Positions 14,401 to 23,174 of a stretch of DNA of 38,301 bases are shown here, in pieces; the first letter of the stretch is position 1; each line of letters opens with the position of its first letter. The position numbers were made by a program, and so were the translations under genes. A model generated the notes under the pieces. That model saw only the letters and a list, made by a program, of their open reading frames with translations, was not told the DNA's origin and searched no databases. The DNA comes from Phycisphaerales bacterium (GTDB lineage: Bacteria; Planctomycetota; Phycisphaerae; Phycisphaerales; SM1A02), in NCBI GenBank assembly GCA_022616475.1, contig JAKEEP010000240.1, positions 1 to 38,301 on the forward strand, read 5' to 3'.

Positions 14401-16383
14401 TCAGCATGGTCCCCAATCCTCGACGACCCCCAAAAGATCGGTGATATTGACCAAACCATCGCCGTTTAGATCGCCCAGGCATGGCAGGGGCGGCGGCGGG
14501 TTGCACACACCCCAGTTGCCGATCACGCCCAGCAAATCGCTGACGTCAACTGTGCCGTCTTCATTGACGTCGGCTGCCTTATAGATCGGTACTTCAGCCA
14601 GGTCCATGAGGACTGGCGCGCTCTTGCCGTACTCCACCCACAGGTCGTACACGACTTGCCCTCGATTGTCGGTGGTGTTGGCGTCGCGCATAAACTCAAT
14701 GAACTCCCTGGAAGTGAGCTGGTAATACACCGCCACCACGGTCTTGGTCGTTCCCTCAGGCATGGCGTAGATCGTGTCGTCCCAGTTTTGCCCGTTCAGG
14801 TACGTCGCGCCCACCGAGGCCGTCTGGTTCTGCTGCGCGAGCACATTCGAAAACCCGGCCGGCGGGATGCGATTGTCCTTGAGGATCTTGTTGGCCAGGA
14901 TGAAGTGAAACGTCTCGCCCTCGGGGTGCCCGACCAGCGCGGCGTATTCGGCGCCATCGATGCCCAGGCGCATCTCATAAACTCGAGTGGTCAGAGGATC
15001 GAGTGTGGCGGTCTCGAAGTCGTAGGCCCCGTCCTCGAGAAGAATCTGATCGTTGCAATCCATGAACTTTATGTTGATCCAGATTCGCCGGCCGTCGGGG
15101 AAGCCGGTCGGAAGCTTGTGGCCGGTCTTGTTGAGCACGCGAACCTTGATGTCCTGGTTCTGGCGCGTCACAGTGAGGGTTGATGCCCGCTGAAGGAAGT
15201 CGGTATTGCGCACAACGGCGCCCGCGACCAATTCGTCGTCCAAGCCTGAATCCGGGTAATCAGGCAAGCCATCCTGATTGAAATCGACCGTCTGAATCGC
15301 ACTGAGCACCCAGGTGTTAGAGCCAACGAAGCTGTGCTGTGGAATGTCCGGCCGCTCAAAGAAGGGGCCCACAACACTGCAGCCAAACCCCTGCATATCA
15401 GGCATGTGGCAATCCTGGCACACCTTCATGATTCCGGTTGGATGGTTGCCGCCGAACAGGCCGTCATGGTCCACGCCAACGGAGCTGTAATAACTGTTCT
15501 TCCATTCGGAGTACGTGCGATGCAGCGGAAACATATCGCGCTGGTCTTGTGTGGGATGCGGCTGATCAAGGGCGCCTAGTGCATAGCTGCCATCGGGCTG
15601 CTTTGTCATCAGAGCGTTGCTCACGCCATGACAGTTCCAGCAAAATTCAGAGCTGCTGTGAAACGGTGAGTAGAGGATGTCTGGTTGCTGTCCCGGGGGC
15701 ACGGCGGGGTGAACGTTTAGGAGAGGATCGTCGGCGATGTCTGCGAACGGGCCACGGCGCGTGTCGGTTGGATCGACGACAAACCGGCTGTTGTTGCTTT
15801 CGGGGGCCAGCAGCCCGCTCGCTGCAAGATCGTTCAGAATGGCCTCGTCCTCCGACGGGCTGATTCCAGGTTTGTAGGCCGGGTCAACCAGCCGATGGCA
15901 GAAGTTACACTGCACGCCGTTCATGTCAGCGCTATCGAACGCTGTGCCGTCTGGTGGTGAGAAGTGGTCCGCGAGATAGGCGACCGGCACGTGGCAGCGA
16001 ATGCAATATTCGCCGGCGCCTGCCGCATCCTGATTGGCGATCGTCAACCCCGCGTAGAAGAGCGGATCGCGCGCCGACTGACCCATCATGCTGGTTTGCC
16101 ATGTTGTGAACGGATCATGCATGAAGAACGGATCGGTCCCGGTCTCGTAGTCGTGGCAAAAATTGCACTGATTTGCTTCCAGGATTGGCGTGAACTTCCC
16201 TGGCAAGCCCGCGCCCAGCGGCTGCGTGCCCGGTTGGAAGAAATCCTGGTTGGTCGTTGGCAGCGTGGTCGAACCGCCGCCCACTGCGTCTTCCTCACCG
16301 ATACACGCGACCCCCACGCCGACGGCGAACATCAAACGGACAACAGAATGGCGCTGCAACTTTGTGGCTCGGGCGGCAAACAT
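14401..16383 (-). CDS. Five-heme cytochrome c with C-terminal dockerin-like repeats
   Basis: Large exported multiheme cytochrome of 660 residues. Five CxxCH motifs lie at residues 73-77 (CNFCH), 127-131 (CIRCH), 159-163 (CNFCH), 248-252 (CWNCH) and 322-326 (CQDCH); additional His residues could give bis-His coordination. The second half (about 340-600) lacks heme motifs and looks beta-rich, with KTGHKLPTGFPDGRR as a notable conserved-looking patch. The last 55 residues hold two EF-hand-like dockerin repeats, DVNEDGTVDVSDLLGVIGNW and DLNGDGLVNITDLLGVVEDW. The N-terminus is hydrophobic (MFAVGVGVACIG) and serves as signal peptide; Cys27 could be lipidated but the lipobox is weak. The ATG at 16383 follows GAGGAG on the minus strand. 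Neighbours are PEP-CTERM-like genes. Electron donor and acceptor are unknown. Confidence 0.9.
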   Translation of the reverse strand: MFAARATKLQRHSVVRLMFAVGVGVACIGEEDAVGGGSTTLPTTNQDFFQPGTQPLGAGLPGKFTPILEANQCNFCHDYETGTDPFFMHDPFTTWQTSMMGQSARDPLFYAGLTIANQDAAGAGEYCIRCHVPVAYLADHFSPPDGTAFDSADMNGVQCNFCHRLVDPAYKPGISPSEDEAILNDLAASGLLAPESNNSRFVVDPTDTRRGPFADIADDPLLNVHPAVPPGQQPDILYSPFHSSSEFCWNCHGVSNALMTKQPDGSYALGALDQPHPTQDQRDMFPLHRTYSEWKNSYYSSVGVDHDGLFGGNHPTGIMKVCQDCHMPDMQGFGCSVVGPFFERPDIPQHSFVGSNTWVLSAIQTVDFNQDGLPDYPDSGLDDELVAGAVVRNTDFLQRASTLTVTRQNQDIKVRVLNKTGHKLPTGFPDGRRIWINIKFMDCNDQILLEDGAYDFETATLDPLTTRVYEMRLGIDGAEYAALVGHPEGETFHFILANKILKDNRIPPAGFSNVLAQQNQTASVGATYLNGQNWDDTIYAMPEGTTKTVVAVYYQLTSREFIEFMRDANTTDNRGQVVYDLWVEYGKSAPVLMDLAEVPIYKAADVNEDGTVDVSDLLGVIGNWGVCNPPPPLPCLGDLNGDGLVNITDLLGVVEDWGPC

Positions 16384-16434
16384 CCTCGCTTCTCCTCGCT
16401 CGCAGTTCCCAAAAACGACTTTCACTACGTAGAC

Positions 16435-16461
16435 GCGGCTCGCAGGGTTGCTGCGAGCCGC
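16435..16461. terminator. Hairpin between PEP-CTERM-like and cytochrome genes
   Basis: GCGGCTCGCAG, loop GGTTG and the exact complement CTGCGAGCCGC form an 11-bp stem. It lies 50 bases after the stop of the upstream minus-strand gene. On the minus strand, GTCGTTTTTGGG follows some 25 bases later, so the T-run is not immediate. A terminator for the PEP-CTERM-like gene is likely. Confidence 0.65.
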
Positions 16462-16510
16462 ACCGTCTGATCTTTCTCACAACGCTCGCCGCTTGGGGCG
16501 AGAATCGGAC

Positions 16511-17326
16511 TTATCGGCGGCGACGGCGGCCCGCGGTCAACGCGCCAAACAGTGCGAGGACCGACAATCCAGCCGGGCCAGGAACTGCCTCAACCTGAAA
16601 GATGCCCGTTACCGAAACCGAGTCAAGCCCCGACAAACTGAATTGGAGTCGCAACGCAATTTCGGCCAACACCGCGGGCCCAAGAATGGGCGCGAACGAA
16701 TCATTATTATTCGAGGCCGTCGGGGTTGTGAACGATGTCGGATGCGGCCAGAGGGTGGCCACCGCTTCGCTCGCCGGCGGACCGCCAGGCGGTGGAAGAC
16801 TGGGATCGATGAACGCTTGATAGATCGCGTCGCCGTTCGAACTCAAGATCGCATCAGGCGAGAACGGAAACGCCGTATTGCTCAGCGCTGCGCTCACCGA
16901 CCCATTCATGAACGATGCGGGCCCTACTGGTACCACCGGCAAATTCATATAGTTGGAGAAACTCTGTGTGACCGTCAGGTTGTTGGTAACCTGAATGTTG
17001 GCTACCACAAATGGATCTTCGTTGACGATGCAATCCCACTCCAAAGTCCACGCCGCGTTGACGATCTGGCCAATGTAGCGCCACCCGGTGTACGAGACGC
17101 CATCAACCACAAACGTGCCATACTGTGTCTCCTGCGTGGCGTGATCGTTGGGGTCGTAGTGATCGGCCCCGATCGCGTCGCCATCGGCATCCCAGGTCAT
17201 CATGAACGCCGGCATGCCGCCTGAGCCGTCATCTGCCAGCGCGCCGGACACCGCCAGACCCAATGCAGTCAATGCAGCCAAGCCCGCCGAGCGGAAACTA
17301 TTGACATTTCTCCAGATAGCAGCCAT
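16511..17326 (-). CDS. Exported protein with PEP-CTERM-like C-terminal tail (271 aa)
   Basis: Secreted or surface protein of unknown function. A signal peptide runs to about residue 32 (GLAALTALGLAVSGALAD). The body is beta-rich with many Asn, Thr and Asp (QVTNNLTVTQSFSNYMNLP). The C-terminus has a PEP-CTERM-like signal: VPGPAGL, a hydrophobic helix (SVLALFGALTAG) and RRRRR. The tail matches in design, though not in sequence, the one in the protein at 13426-14157; the two bodies also share the phrase TVTNNLAT/QVTNNLTV, hinting at a related fold. The ATG at 17326 is preceded by AGGAGGAAAAGAGG on the minus strand. It is the first gene upstream of the five-heme cytochrome on this strand, with a hairpin between them. 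Confidence 0.8.
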   Translation of the reverse strand: MAAIWRNVNSFRSAGLAALTALGLAVSGALADDGSGGMPAFMMTWDADGDAIGADHYDPNDHATQETQYGTFVVDGVSYTGWRYIGQIVNAAWTLEWDCIVNEDPFVVANIQVTNNLTVTQSFSNYMNLPVVPVGPASFMNGSVSAALSNTAFPFSPDAILSSNGDAIYQAFIDPSLPPPGGPPASEAVATLWPHPTSFTTPTASNNNDSFAPILGPAVLAEIALRLQFSLSGLDSVSVTGIFQVEAVPGPAGLSVLALFGALTAGRRRRR

Positions 17327-17417
17327 AGCCTCTTTTCCTCCTGAGGTCTCTCTGCTTCTCTGGAATGACTGGCCCACCTCAAGCGCTGCGTCGGCGCTCA
17401 ACCCCCCTTGATGTTGG

Positions 17418-18509
17418 CTAAATTACCACCGGATCGCAATCGACACAAGACAGAAATCGATAAGTTTTCTCATTTTTTTGCACCGGCGATAGACAGCATT
17501 CCTGCCGAACGGCCGCATTGTTGCGGTCGTTGGATCGGTTCTGCCATTGATCGAGTGCTTGCCGGACCTCCCTGGCTGATTGGGCCAATCGGATCGACTC
17601 CTTCAATGGCTTGATGTGACCCATTGTCTTGCCATACCAACTCACCCGCCGGTTCATCGACAGCACCGCTTCGCGCTCGGTCAAATGCTCCATGAGGAGC
17701 TCGAAATGCCTCGAAATGATGCGAATTTTCTCGTCATGATCCGGTTCTGGTCCCGGCTCGCCCAGTTGCAGAAGAGCCTGAGCCTGGCGAAAAATCCACG
17801 GTGCTCGGATGGCCCCCCGCGCGATCATCACAGCGCGGCAACCGGTCAAATCCATCATATTTGTCACATCCTCGGGCTCAGTGATGTCGCCGTTGCCGAT
17901 TACTGGAATCTTGCGCACAGCGGAAACCACCTCACTTATCCCCAAGTAATCCACATTTCCCTTGAAGAACTGATCGGTGGTGCGGCCGTGAACGGTGATC
18001 GCTGCAATCCCAACGTTCTCCAATTTCACAGCCAGTTGCGGGGCGACGATTCGCGTGCGGTCCCAGCCCAATCGCACCTTTGCGGTTACGGGGACGCCAG
18101 TCCTGTGAATCGCCTGGACGATTCTCTCAGCCAGGCGAACGGTTGAATCGACATCGCACAAGAGCAATGAACCGCCGTTTTTCTTGGCAACCTTGTCGAC
18201 CGGGCAGCCCATGTTGATGTCGATGACCGCTGCGCCGTGATCAACAGCCCATTTTGCCGCCTCCGGCAATGGGTCGCTGCTGTTGCCGTAGAGCTGCATG
18301 CACAGCGGTTGGTCCTCTCGATTGGTTGCGGCCAGTTTGAGTGCGGTTGGTCTGCCGCGCAGTATTGAATGGCAGTTCAACAGGTCGGTTGATGCCAGGC
18401 CGACACCGCCAAGCTCGCGGCAAAGAAGCCGGAATGGCAGATCGCAGTAACCCGCCATGGGCGCCAGCAACAGCTGGGTCTTCAACTGTACCGAGCCGAT
18501 CCTGAACAT
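17418..18509 (-). CDS. dus: tRNA-dihydrouridine synthase
   Basis: Flavoenzyme that reduces uridines in the tRNA D-loop using NADPH. The TIM-barrel shows the family signatures: [15 protein letters not shown] near the N-terminus, MQLYGN, the catalytic Cys102 in [17 protein letters not shown], the KVRLGW strand, [13 protein letters not shown] and the phosphate-binding IGNGDI and [13 protein letters not shown]. The length of 363 residues is normal, with a C-terminal helical domain (residues 260-335) and about 30 extra polar residues at the end. The ATG at 18509 is chosen; the frame opens further upstream only through a TTG. It is transcribed divergently from the TPR/beta-lactamase-like gene. The exact Dus subfamily cannot be fixed from motifs alone. 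Confidence 0.93.
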   Translation of the reverse strand: MFRIGSVQLKTQLLLAPMAGYCDLPFRLLCRELGGVGLASTDLLNCHSILRGRPTALKLAATNREDQPLCMQLYGNSSDPLPEAAKWAVDHGAAVIDINMGCPVDKVAKKNGGSLLLCDVDSTVRLAERIVQAIHRTGVPVTAKVRLGWDRTRIVAPQLAVKLENVGIAAITVHGRTTDQFFKGNVDYLGISEVVSAVRKIPVIGNGDITEPEDVTNMMDLTGCRAVMIARGAIRAPWIFRQAQALLQLGEPGPEPDHDEKIRIISRHFELLMEHLTEREAVLSMNRRVSWYGKTMGHIKPLKESIRLAQSAREVRQALDQWQNRSNDRNNAAVRQECCLSPVQKNEKTYRFLSCVDCDPVVI

Positions 18510-18730
18510 CTCCGATCCTAGGTGAGTTCCGGGTGCAAATTCCGGGGCCAAGTTCTGGGGGCAGGCTTCGGAAGCGATTGAGGAGGATTTCGTGGCGCGC
18601 TACGACGGTGTTTTCTGTCATTTTGCCGGAAAATGACGGTTCAAGGTGTGTTGTGCATCGAATAAGGGTGCTCGTGGAACCACGCTCTGAGTAAACTCAG
18701 GAGCGGTTGTGCAGTTGTTGAAGGTCGCCC

Positions 18731-20221
18731 ATGCGATCAATGTTGACCCCTCGAAAACGAACGCTCGGACTTCTAGCCCTCCTGATCGCCGCTGCGCCGC
18801 TTGCGGCAGCCCCGACGGCGCCCGTGCGCAGCGAGCAGCCCCACGGCACGATCAATCCGCCGCAAACCACAAACCCCATCTACTACCCGATCTCGACTGC
18901 GGCTACGGCCGGAGCTGAGACTGTGGCGCCCGAAGTGCTTCTGCGGCGGTTCATGGAGCGTCACACGGCCATGGACTATCCGGCGGCGGTGGAGTTGGCT
19001 ATGCGCCTGGTCGCCGCCGCGCCTGATCGACCCGAGGGACACTACAACCTCGCCTGCGCGCTGAGCAAGCTGCACCGGCTCGATGAAGCGGCATCGGCGC
19101 TGGATCAGGCAATCGTTTGCGGTTGGCGCGATTTGGCGCACCTGACACTTGATCCGGATCTGGCCAACCTTCGACGGACCGAAAGCTACACTCGCGCTGT
19201 CGCCAAGCTCAAGGGCGCCATCGAGTCCGAACGCATTGTCCCGGCGCCGGTGCGGAACGATCCCTGGCTGAACATCGTGAAGGATCTGACCAGTCAAACT
19301 CCAGCATTGCTGAATCGCTATCACGTGCCGGGCGCGACGATGGCGCTCGTGCACGACGGAGAGATTGTCTGGACATCGTCGTTCGGCGTGCGCGATCGAC
19401 GGCAGACCGCCCCGTTGAAGGACGATGATCAGTTTCGTCTCAGAGCGCCCATGCATCTGCTGGCGGTACTGGGCTGTCAGCGGCAGGAAGACCAAGGAAA
19501 GACGCAGCTGGCGCAGTTGTTGCTCGACGGCGCCCAGTTGGATCAGGGGTCCGATCGCGGCGCGCGGCGCAGCGACCCGGATCGCGATCGCACGGTGGCG
19601 ACTGTCGGAATGCGCGATGCGGCACGCCGGCCGAAGGCACCCGCGGCTCATTCGTCAAGCAGCGTCTATGGCTACTTGCGTCTTGCCATTGAACTGGCCG
19701 CGCAAAGGAGTTTCTCTGCCTATTGCTGCCAAGAGATTCTCGAGCCCATGAAGATGATGCAAACGGGGTTTAGTCCTGCTGCGGCTCCCGTCGACGCCGC
19801 CGAATCAGCCACCTCGGATCCGATTGGACTGGTCATTGGCCACAGTCTGCTTGGCAGTCCGATGCAGCCGGACCCGGCGTCGGATGACCTGGCTCCCGGG
19901 CATCGCCTTTATAGCACGGCCCAAGACCTGGCCCGGCTGATCGCTAGCGCGATGGCGGTCGATGACAATACGTTTGCACATCGCGCATTAGAGGCTGTGA
20001 AAAAGGTCGACGGCGCCGTTCCAGGCGGTTTGCGGCTCGCGATCGATTTCAAGCGCGTGGAAGGCGAGACGCGCGTTCAAGTTTCCGATACGTCGGCGGG
20101 CATGGGATGCCTCATGCGCTGGTATCCGGCATCGCGCGATGGCATCGTGATTCTCTACAACTCCGCGACTGGCGCTGATGCGGCCGATCGAATCGCACAC
20201 ATCGCGCTTGGCGGCGAGTAG
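18731..20221 (+). CDS. TPR plus degenerate beta-lactamase-like domain protein (probable pseudoenzyme)
   Basis: Exported protein of 496 residues. After a signal peptide (to about residue 27) comes a short helical repeat region of TPR type (about 65-165, HYNLACALSKLHRLDEAASA), then a serine beta-lactamase/penicillin-binding-like domain (about 180-495). Family landmarks remain recognisable: VPGATMALVHDGEIVWTSSF, the helix after QFRL, SFSAYCCQEILEPMKMMQTG and GHRLYSTAQDLARLIASAM. The catalytic motifs are lost, however. The SxxK position reads APMH (239-242), the YxN position reads SSV (310-312) and the HxG region reads SDTSAG. It is therefore probably a binding or scaffold protein, not a hydrolase. 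AAGG lies about seven bases before the ATG at 18731; ATG 18740 is also possible. Confidence 0.8.
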   Translation: MRSMLTPRKRTLGLLALLIAAAPLAAAPTAPVRSEQPHGTINPPQTTNPIYYPISTAATAGAETVAPEVLLRRFMERHTAMDYPAAVELAMRLVAAAPDRPEGHYNLACALSKLHRLDEAASALDQAIVCGWRDLAHLTLDPDLANLRRTESYTRAVAKLKGAIESERIVPAPVRNDPWLNIVKDLTSQTPALLNRYHVPGATMALVHDGEIVWTSSFGVRDRRQTAPLKDDDQFRLRAPMHLLAVLGCQRQEDQGKTQLAQLLLDGAQLDQGSDRGARRSDPDRDRTVATVGMRDAARRPKAPAAHSSSSVYGYLRLAIELAAQRSFSAYCCQEILEPMKMMQTGFSPAAAPVDAAESATSDPIGLVIGHSLLGSPMQPDPASDDLAPGHRLYSTAQDLARLIASAMAVDDNTFAHRALEAVKKVDGAVPGGLRLAIDFKRVEGETRVQVSDTSAGMGCLMRWYPASRDGIVILYNSATGADAADRIAHIALGGE

Positions 20222-20238
20222 ATCTTGCACGTTTGAAC

Positions 20239-20841
20239 TCATGCCGCCATTGCATGCGCGTAGCGGCACAACTCATCTTCAACCAACTCCGCGCTTGATT
20301 CGTCGAGCGTGGCCAGCAAATCCTTCACAGGAATTGCTTTGCGGAACGCCTCGACATCCCCCAATTGCCAAAGGGCGATCGCCCAGCCGGCGCCGAACGC
20401 CGCGTTCTTCGCCGAGTGAAGTACGTACAGATGGCGGAGCGCATCGAGTCCGTGCGCGACAGCGCGGTTTGCTGATCGAGCAAGGCCGTTATGATTGCCG
20501 CGATCCGCCGCGGCCCACATCATGAGCCCGCGCAAGGCCGCGGCCGATGCACCAATCAGGGCATCGTCGACTGGCTGATCACTTTGACCCAACAGCCCAT
20601 CGTCGCGCTGCATGTCCAAGAGCCTGCAGACCAATCGGTCAGTTGCACCCGAGTGTTGATACTCGATCTCGCCCAGCCGCTGAAGCGCCAGACCAAGCGA
20701 GGCGACCGGCGCTGCGTGTGGGCTGGTCAAGACCCGGCGCGCCATTTCGCTCCGACAGCGGCCGTTGGCCAGTACTCGGACCACAAGTTGGCGATGCTCC
20801 TGGGCTTCGACAAGTCGCAGAATCTGGTTTTGGCTGATCAT
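20239..20841 (-). CDS. Hypothetical all-helical protein (200 aa)
   Basis: I do not recognise this protein. It has no signal peptide or membrane segment and is almost entirely predicted helix, with repeated Ala/Leu-rich helical hairpins (SLGLALQRLGEIEYQHSG, ALIGASAAALRGLMMWAAAD, GAGWAIALWQLGDVEAFRKA). The spacing of the hairpins and phrases such as MQRDDGLLG are loosely like alpha/alpha-toroid or squalene-cyclase/prenyltransferase repeat proteins, but this is weak. The ATG at 20841 has GGAG six bases upstream on the minus strand and is preferred over the in-frame ATG at 20853. The gene converges on the TPR/beta-lactamase-like gene, with only 17 bases between the two stops, and diverges from dnaK. 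Confidence 0.65.
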   Translation of the reverse strand: MISQNQILRLVEAQEHRQLVVRVLANGRCRSEMARRVLTSPHAAPVASLGLALQRLGEIEYQHSGATDRLVCRLLDMQRDDGLLGQSDQPVDDALIGASAAALRGLMMWAAADRGNHNGLARSANRAVAHGLDALRHLYVLHSAKNAAFGAGWAIALWQLGDVEAFRKAIPVKDLLATLDESSAELVEDELCRYAHAMAA

Positions 20842-21146
20842 CTGGAACTCCATGCTTGGCTGGAGGGTGAAGGAAACGGATGGCAAGCGTGTTCGGTATT
20901 TGTTATATATCGAGCCAACGCCGCTGTCCAGTCCTTTGTTTGGATTTTTATAGGTGAATCGAGGGGGTATTCGCGGAGCGTTGACCGCGAAACGCCAAAC
21001 TGGCAGGGTGACGGCCCCTCAGCGTCAAACGGGCTCATCTACCAGTCTCCAGGCGGCAATGAGGGCACTTCCCGACTGGCATCAATCTTGCAAACCCTAT
21101 GATCGCAAAGAGCGAGAAGCCCGTCTTGAAAAACGAGGATTGACTC
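20842..21146. other. Intergenic region upstream of dnaK, no gene recognised
   Basis: About 305 bases between the divergent hypothetical gene and dnaK. Part of it is AT-richer than its surroundings (TATTTGTTATATAT near 20897-20910 and GTTTGGATTTTTATAGG near 20939-20955), which is where promoters would be expected. No CIRCE inverted repeat (TTAGCACTC with spacer) was found, so regulation by an HrcA-type repressor is not supported here. The dnaK ribosome binding site region, ACGAGG, is at 21132-21137. Confidence 0.5.
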
Positions 21147-23096
21147 ATGTCCAAAATCATCGGAATCGATCTTGGAACCACCAACTCGGTTGTTGCCGTC
21201 ATGGAAGGCGATCTGCCGAAGGTGCTCATTAACTCGACTGGCAACCGAATCACGCCCTCGGTTGTCGGTTTCACCGAGAAGGGTGAGCGCCTGGTTGGCC
21301 AGCCCGCCAAGCACCAGCAAGTCACCAATCCCAAGAACACGGTCTTCTCCATCAAGCGATTCATGGGCCGTCGTGCCAATGAGGTTGAATCGGAGAAGAA
21401 GCTTGTGCCGTACGAGGTCGTGGGAACGGGCGATGACCTGGTGAAGGTGCGCATTCGCGGCAAGGAATACACGCCGCAGGAAATCAGCGCGATGATTCTG
21501 GGCGATCTGAAGAAGACCGCCGAGAGCTATCTGGGAGAGAAGGTTGATCGCGCCGTGATCACGGTGCCGGCGTATTTCAACGACTCGCAGCGTCATGCCA
21601 CCAAAGAAGCGGGCGAGATCGCCGGACTCAAAGTCGAGCGCATCATCAACGAGCCGACGGCGGCCGCGCTCGCCTATGGGCTTGAGAAGAAAAAGAGCGC
21701 CAAGATCGCGGTGTTCGACCTCGGCGGCGGCACGTTTGACATTTCGATTCTCGACATCGGCGACGGCGTGTTCGAGGTGATCTCCACCAACGGCGACGGC
21801 CACTTGGGCGGCGACGACTGGGATCAGCGCATCATCGATTACGTCGCCGAGGAGTTCCGCAAGCGCGAAGGCATCGATGTGCGCAAGGATCCAATGGCCC
21901 TGCAACGCCTTAAAGAGGGCGCCGAGAAGGCCAAGATCGAGCTATCCACGCAAATTGAAACGACAATCAATCTCCCGTTCATCACGGCTGATCAGAATGG
22001 CCCCAAGCACCTGCAGCAGACCATCACGCGAAGCAAGTTCGAATCGCTGAGCGATGATCTGTTCAACCGCCTGCGCGAGCCGTGCAAGGTGGCGCTGCGC
22101 GATGCCAAGCTCTCGGCCAAAGACATTCAGGAAGTGGTGATGGTCGGCGGCGCGACGCGCATGCCCAAGGCGCAGCAAATCGCCAAGGAGATTTTCCAGA
22201 CCGACAAGCTCGATCTTTCGATCAATCCCGATGAAGTCGTGGCAGTCGGCGCGGCCATCCAGGGCGGCGTGCTTACGGGGGACGTGAAGGACGTGCTGCT
22301 GCTGGATGTGACGCCGCTGTCGTTGGGAGTGGAAACGCTCGGTGGGGTGATGACCAAGCTCATCGAGAAGAACACGACCATTCCGACCTCCCGGAAAGAG
22401 ACGTTCTCCACCGCGGCCGACAACCAGACCAGCGTGACGATCCACGTGCTGCAAGGCGAGCGCGAGTTCGCGCGCGACAACCGCACGCTGGGTCGGTTTG
22501 ACTTGTCGGACATTCCATCGGCCCCGCGCGGCTTGCCGCAGATTGAGGTCGAGTTCAACATCGACGCCAACGGCATTCTGCATGTTTCGGCCACCGACAA
22601 GGCCACCGGCAAGAGCCAGCGCATCGAGATCAAGGGCTCTTCGGGCCTCTCAAAGGAAGAGGTCGAGAAGATGCGGCGCGATGCCGAGGCTCACGCGGCC
22701 GAGGACAAGACTCGCCGCGAGCTGGTCGATCTGCGCAACCAGGGCGAGCAGGTGGTCTACAGCACCCGCAAGCAGCTTGAGGAGCACGGCGCCAAGGTCT
22801 CGGCCGATGTGCGCAGTAACATCGAGTCGGCGATTTCAAACCTGGAGGACAAGCTCAAGGGCGACGACAAGCGGGCGATCGAAGCCGCGCTCAAGCAGCT
22901 CAACGATGCATCGATCGAGCTAGGCAAGGCGGTCTACCAGGCGACGGCCGGGGCTGGGGCTGGGGCCGGCGGACGCCCGACCGGCAATGGCGGCGGCGCC
23001 CGCGAAGCCGCTTCCGGCACCGGTGGCGCTCGTGGCGGCTCGGGTGGCGGCGATGATGTGATCGACGCCGAGTATGAAGTGAAGGACGAGCGCTAA
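21147..23096 (+). CDS. dnaK: Chaperone protein DnaK (Hsp70)
   Basis: Cytoplasmic ATP-dependent chaperone of 649 residues. The nucleotide-binding domain has all signatures: [17 protein letters not shown] at the N-terminus, [50 protein letters not shown] and [15 protein letters not shown]. The linker [18 protein letters not shown] leads to the substrate-binding domain ([37 protein letters not shown]) and a helical lid. The tail is Gly-rich and ends in [14 protein letters not shown], the usual DnaK ending. No grpE or dnaJ gene adjoins it; the gene is monocistronic, with a promoter region upstream and a strong terminator 24 bases after the stop. Confidence 0.98.
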   Translation: MSKIIGIDLGTTNSVVAVMEGDLPKVLINSTGNRITPSVVGFTEKGERLVGQPAKHQQVTNPKNTVFSIKRFMGRRANEVESEKKLVPYEVVGTGDDLVKVRIRGKEYTPQEISAMILGDLKKTAESYLGEKVDRAVITVPAYFNDSQRHATKEAGEIAGLKVERIINEPTAAALAYGLEKKKSAKIAVFDLGGGTFDISILDIGDGVFEVISTNGDGHLGGDDWDQRIIDYVAEEFRKREGIDVRKDPMALQRLKEGAEKAKIELSTQIETTINLPFITADQNGPKHLQQTITRSKFESLSDDLFNRLREPCKVALRDAKLSAKDIQEVVMVGGATRMPKAQQIAKEIFQTDKLDLSINPDEVVAVGAAIQGGVLTGDVKDVLLLDVTPLSLGVETLGGVMTKLIEKNTTIPTSRKETFSTAADNQTSVTIHVLQGEREFARDNRTLGRFDLSDIPSAPRGLPQIEVEFNIDANGILHVSATDKATGKSQRIEIKGSSGLSKEEVEKMRRDAEAHAAEDKTRRELVDLRNQGEQVVYSTRKQLEEHGAKVSADVRSNIESAISNLEDKLKGDDKRAIEAALKQLNDASIELGKAVYQATAGAGAGAGGRPTGNGGGAREAASGTGGARGGSGGGDDVIDAEYEVKDER

Positions 23097-23119
23097 GCAG
23101 GTCGTACATTCGACAAATC

Positions 23120-23148
23120 AAAGCCCAGGGTGATCCACCCTGGGCTTT
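23120..23148 (+). terminator. Rho-independent terminator after dnaK
   Basis: A perfect 13-bp stem (AAAGCCCAGGGTG, loop ATC, CACCCTGGGCTTT) followed by TCTC, 24 bases after the dnaK stop. It also rules out the in-frame GTG at 23130 as start of the next gene, because that codon lies inside the stem. Confidence 0.88.
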
Positions 23149-23174
23149 TCTCATTGAGCATGTACACTGGATGG

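Noticed and set aside
16448-17224. Plus-strand open frame opposite the second PEP-CTERM-like gene
   Set aside because: Arg-rich translation without domains; the minus strand has signal peptide, ribosome binding site and sorting tail.
18731-20221. Active beta-lactamase or esterase
   Set aside because: SxxK, YxN and HxG motifs are all replaced, so hydrolase activity by the usual mechanism is not expected.
21000-21146. Heat-shock control site (CIRCE) upstream of dnaK
   Set aside because: No TTAGCACTC/GAGTGCTAA inverted repeat is present, and no clear sigma-32-type promoter could be read.
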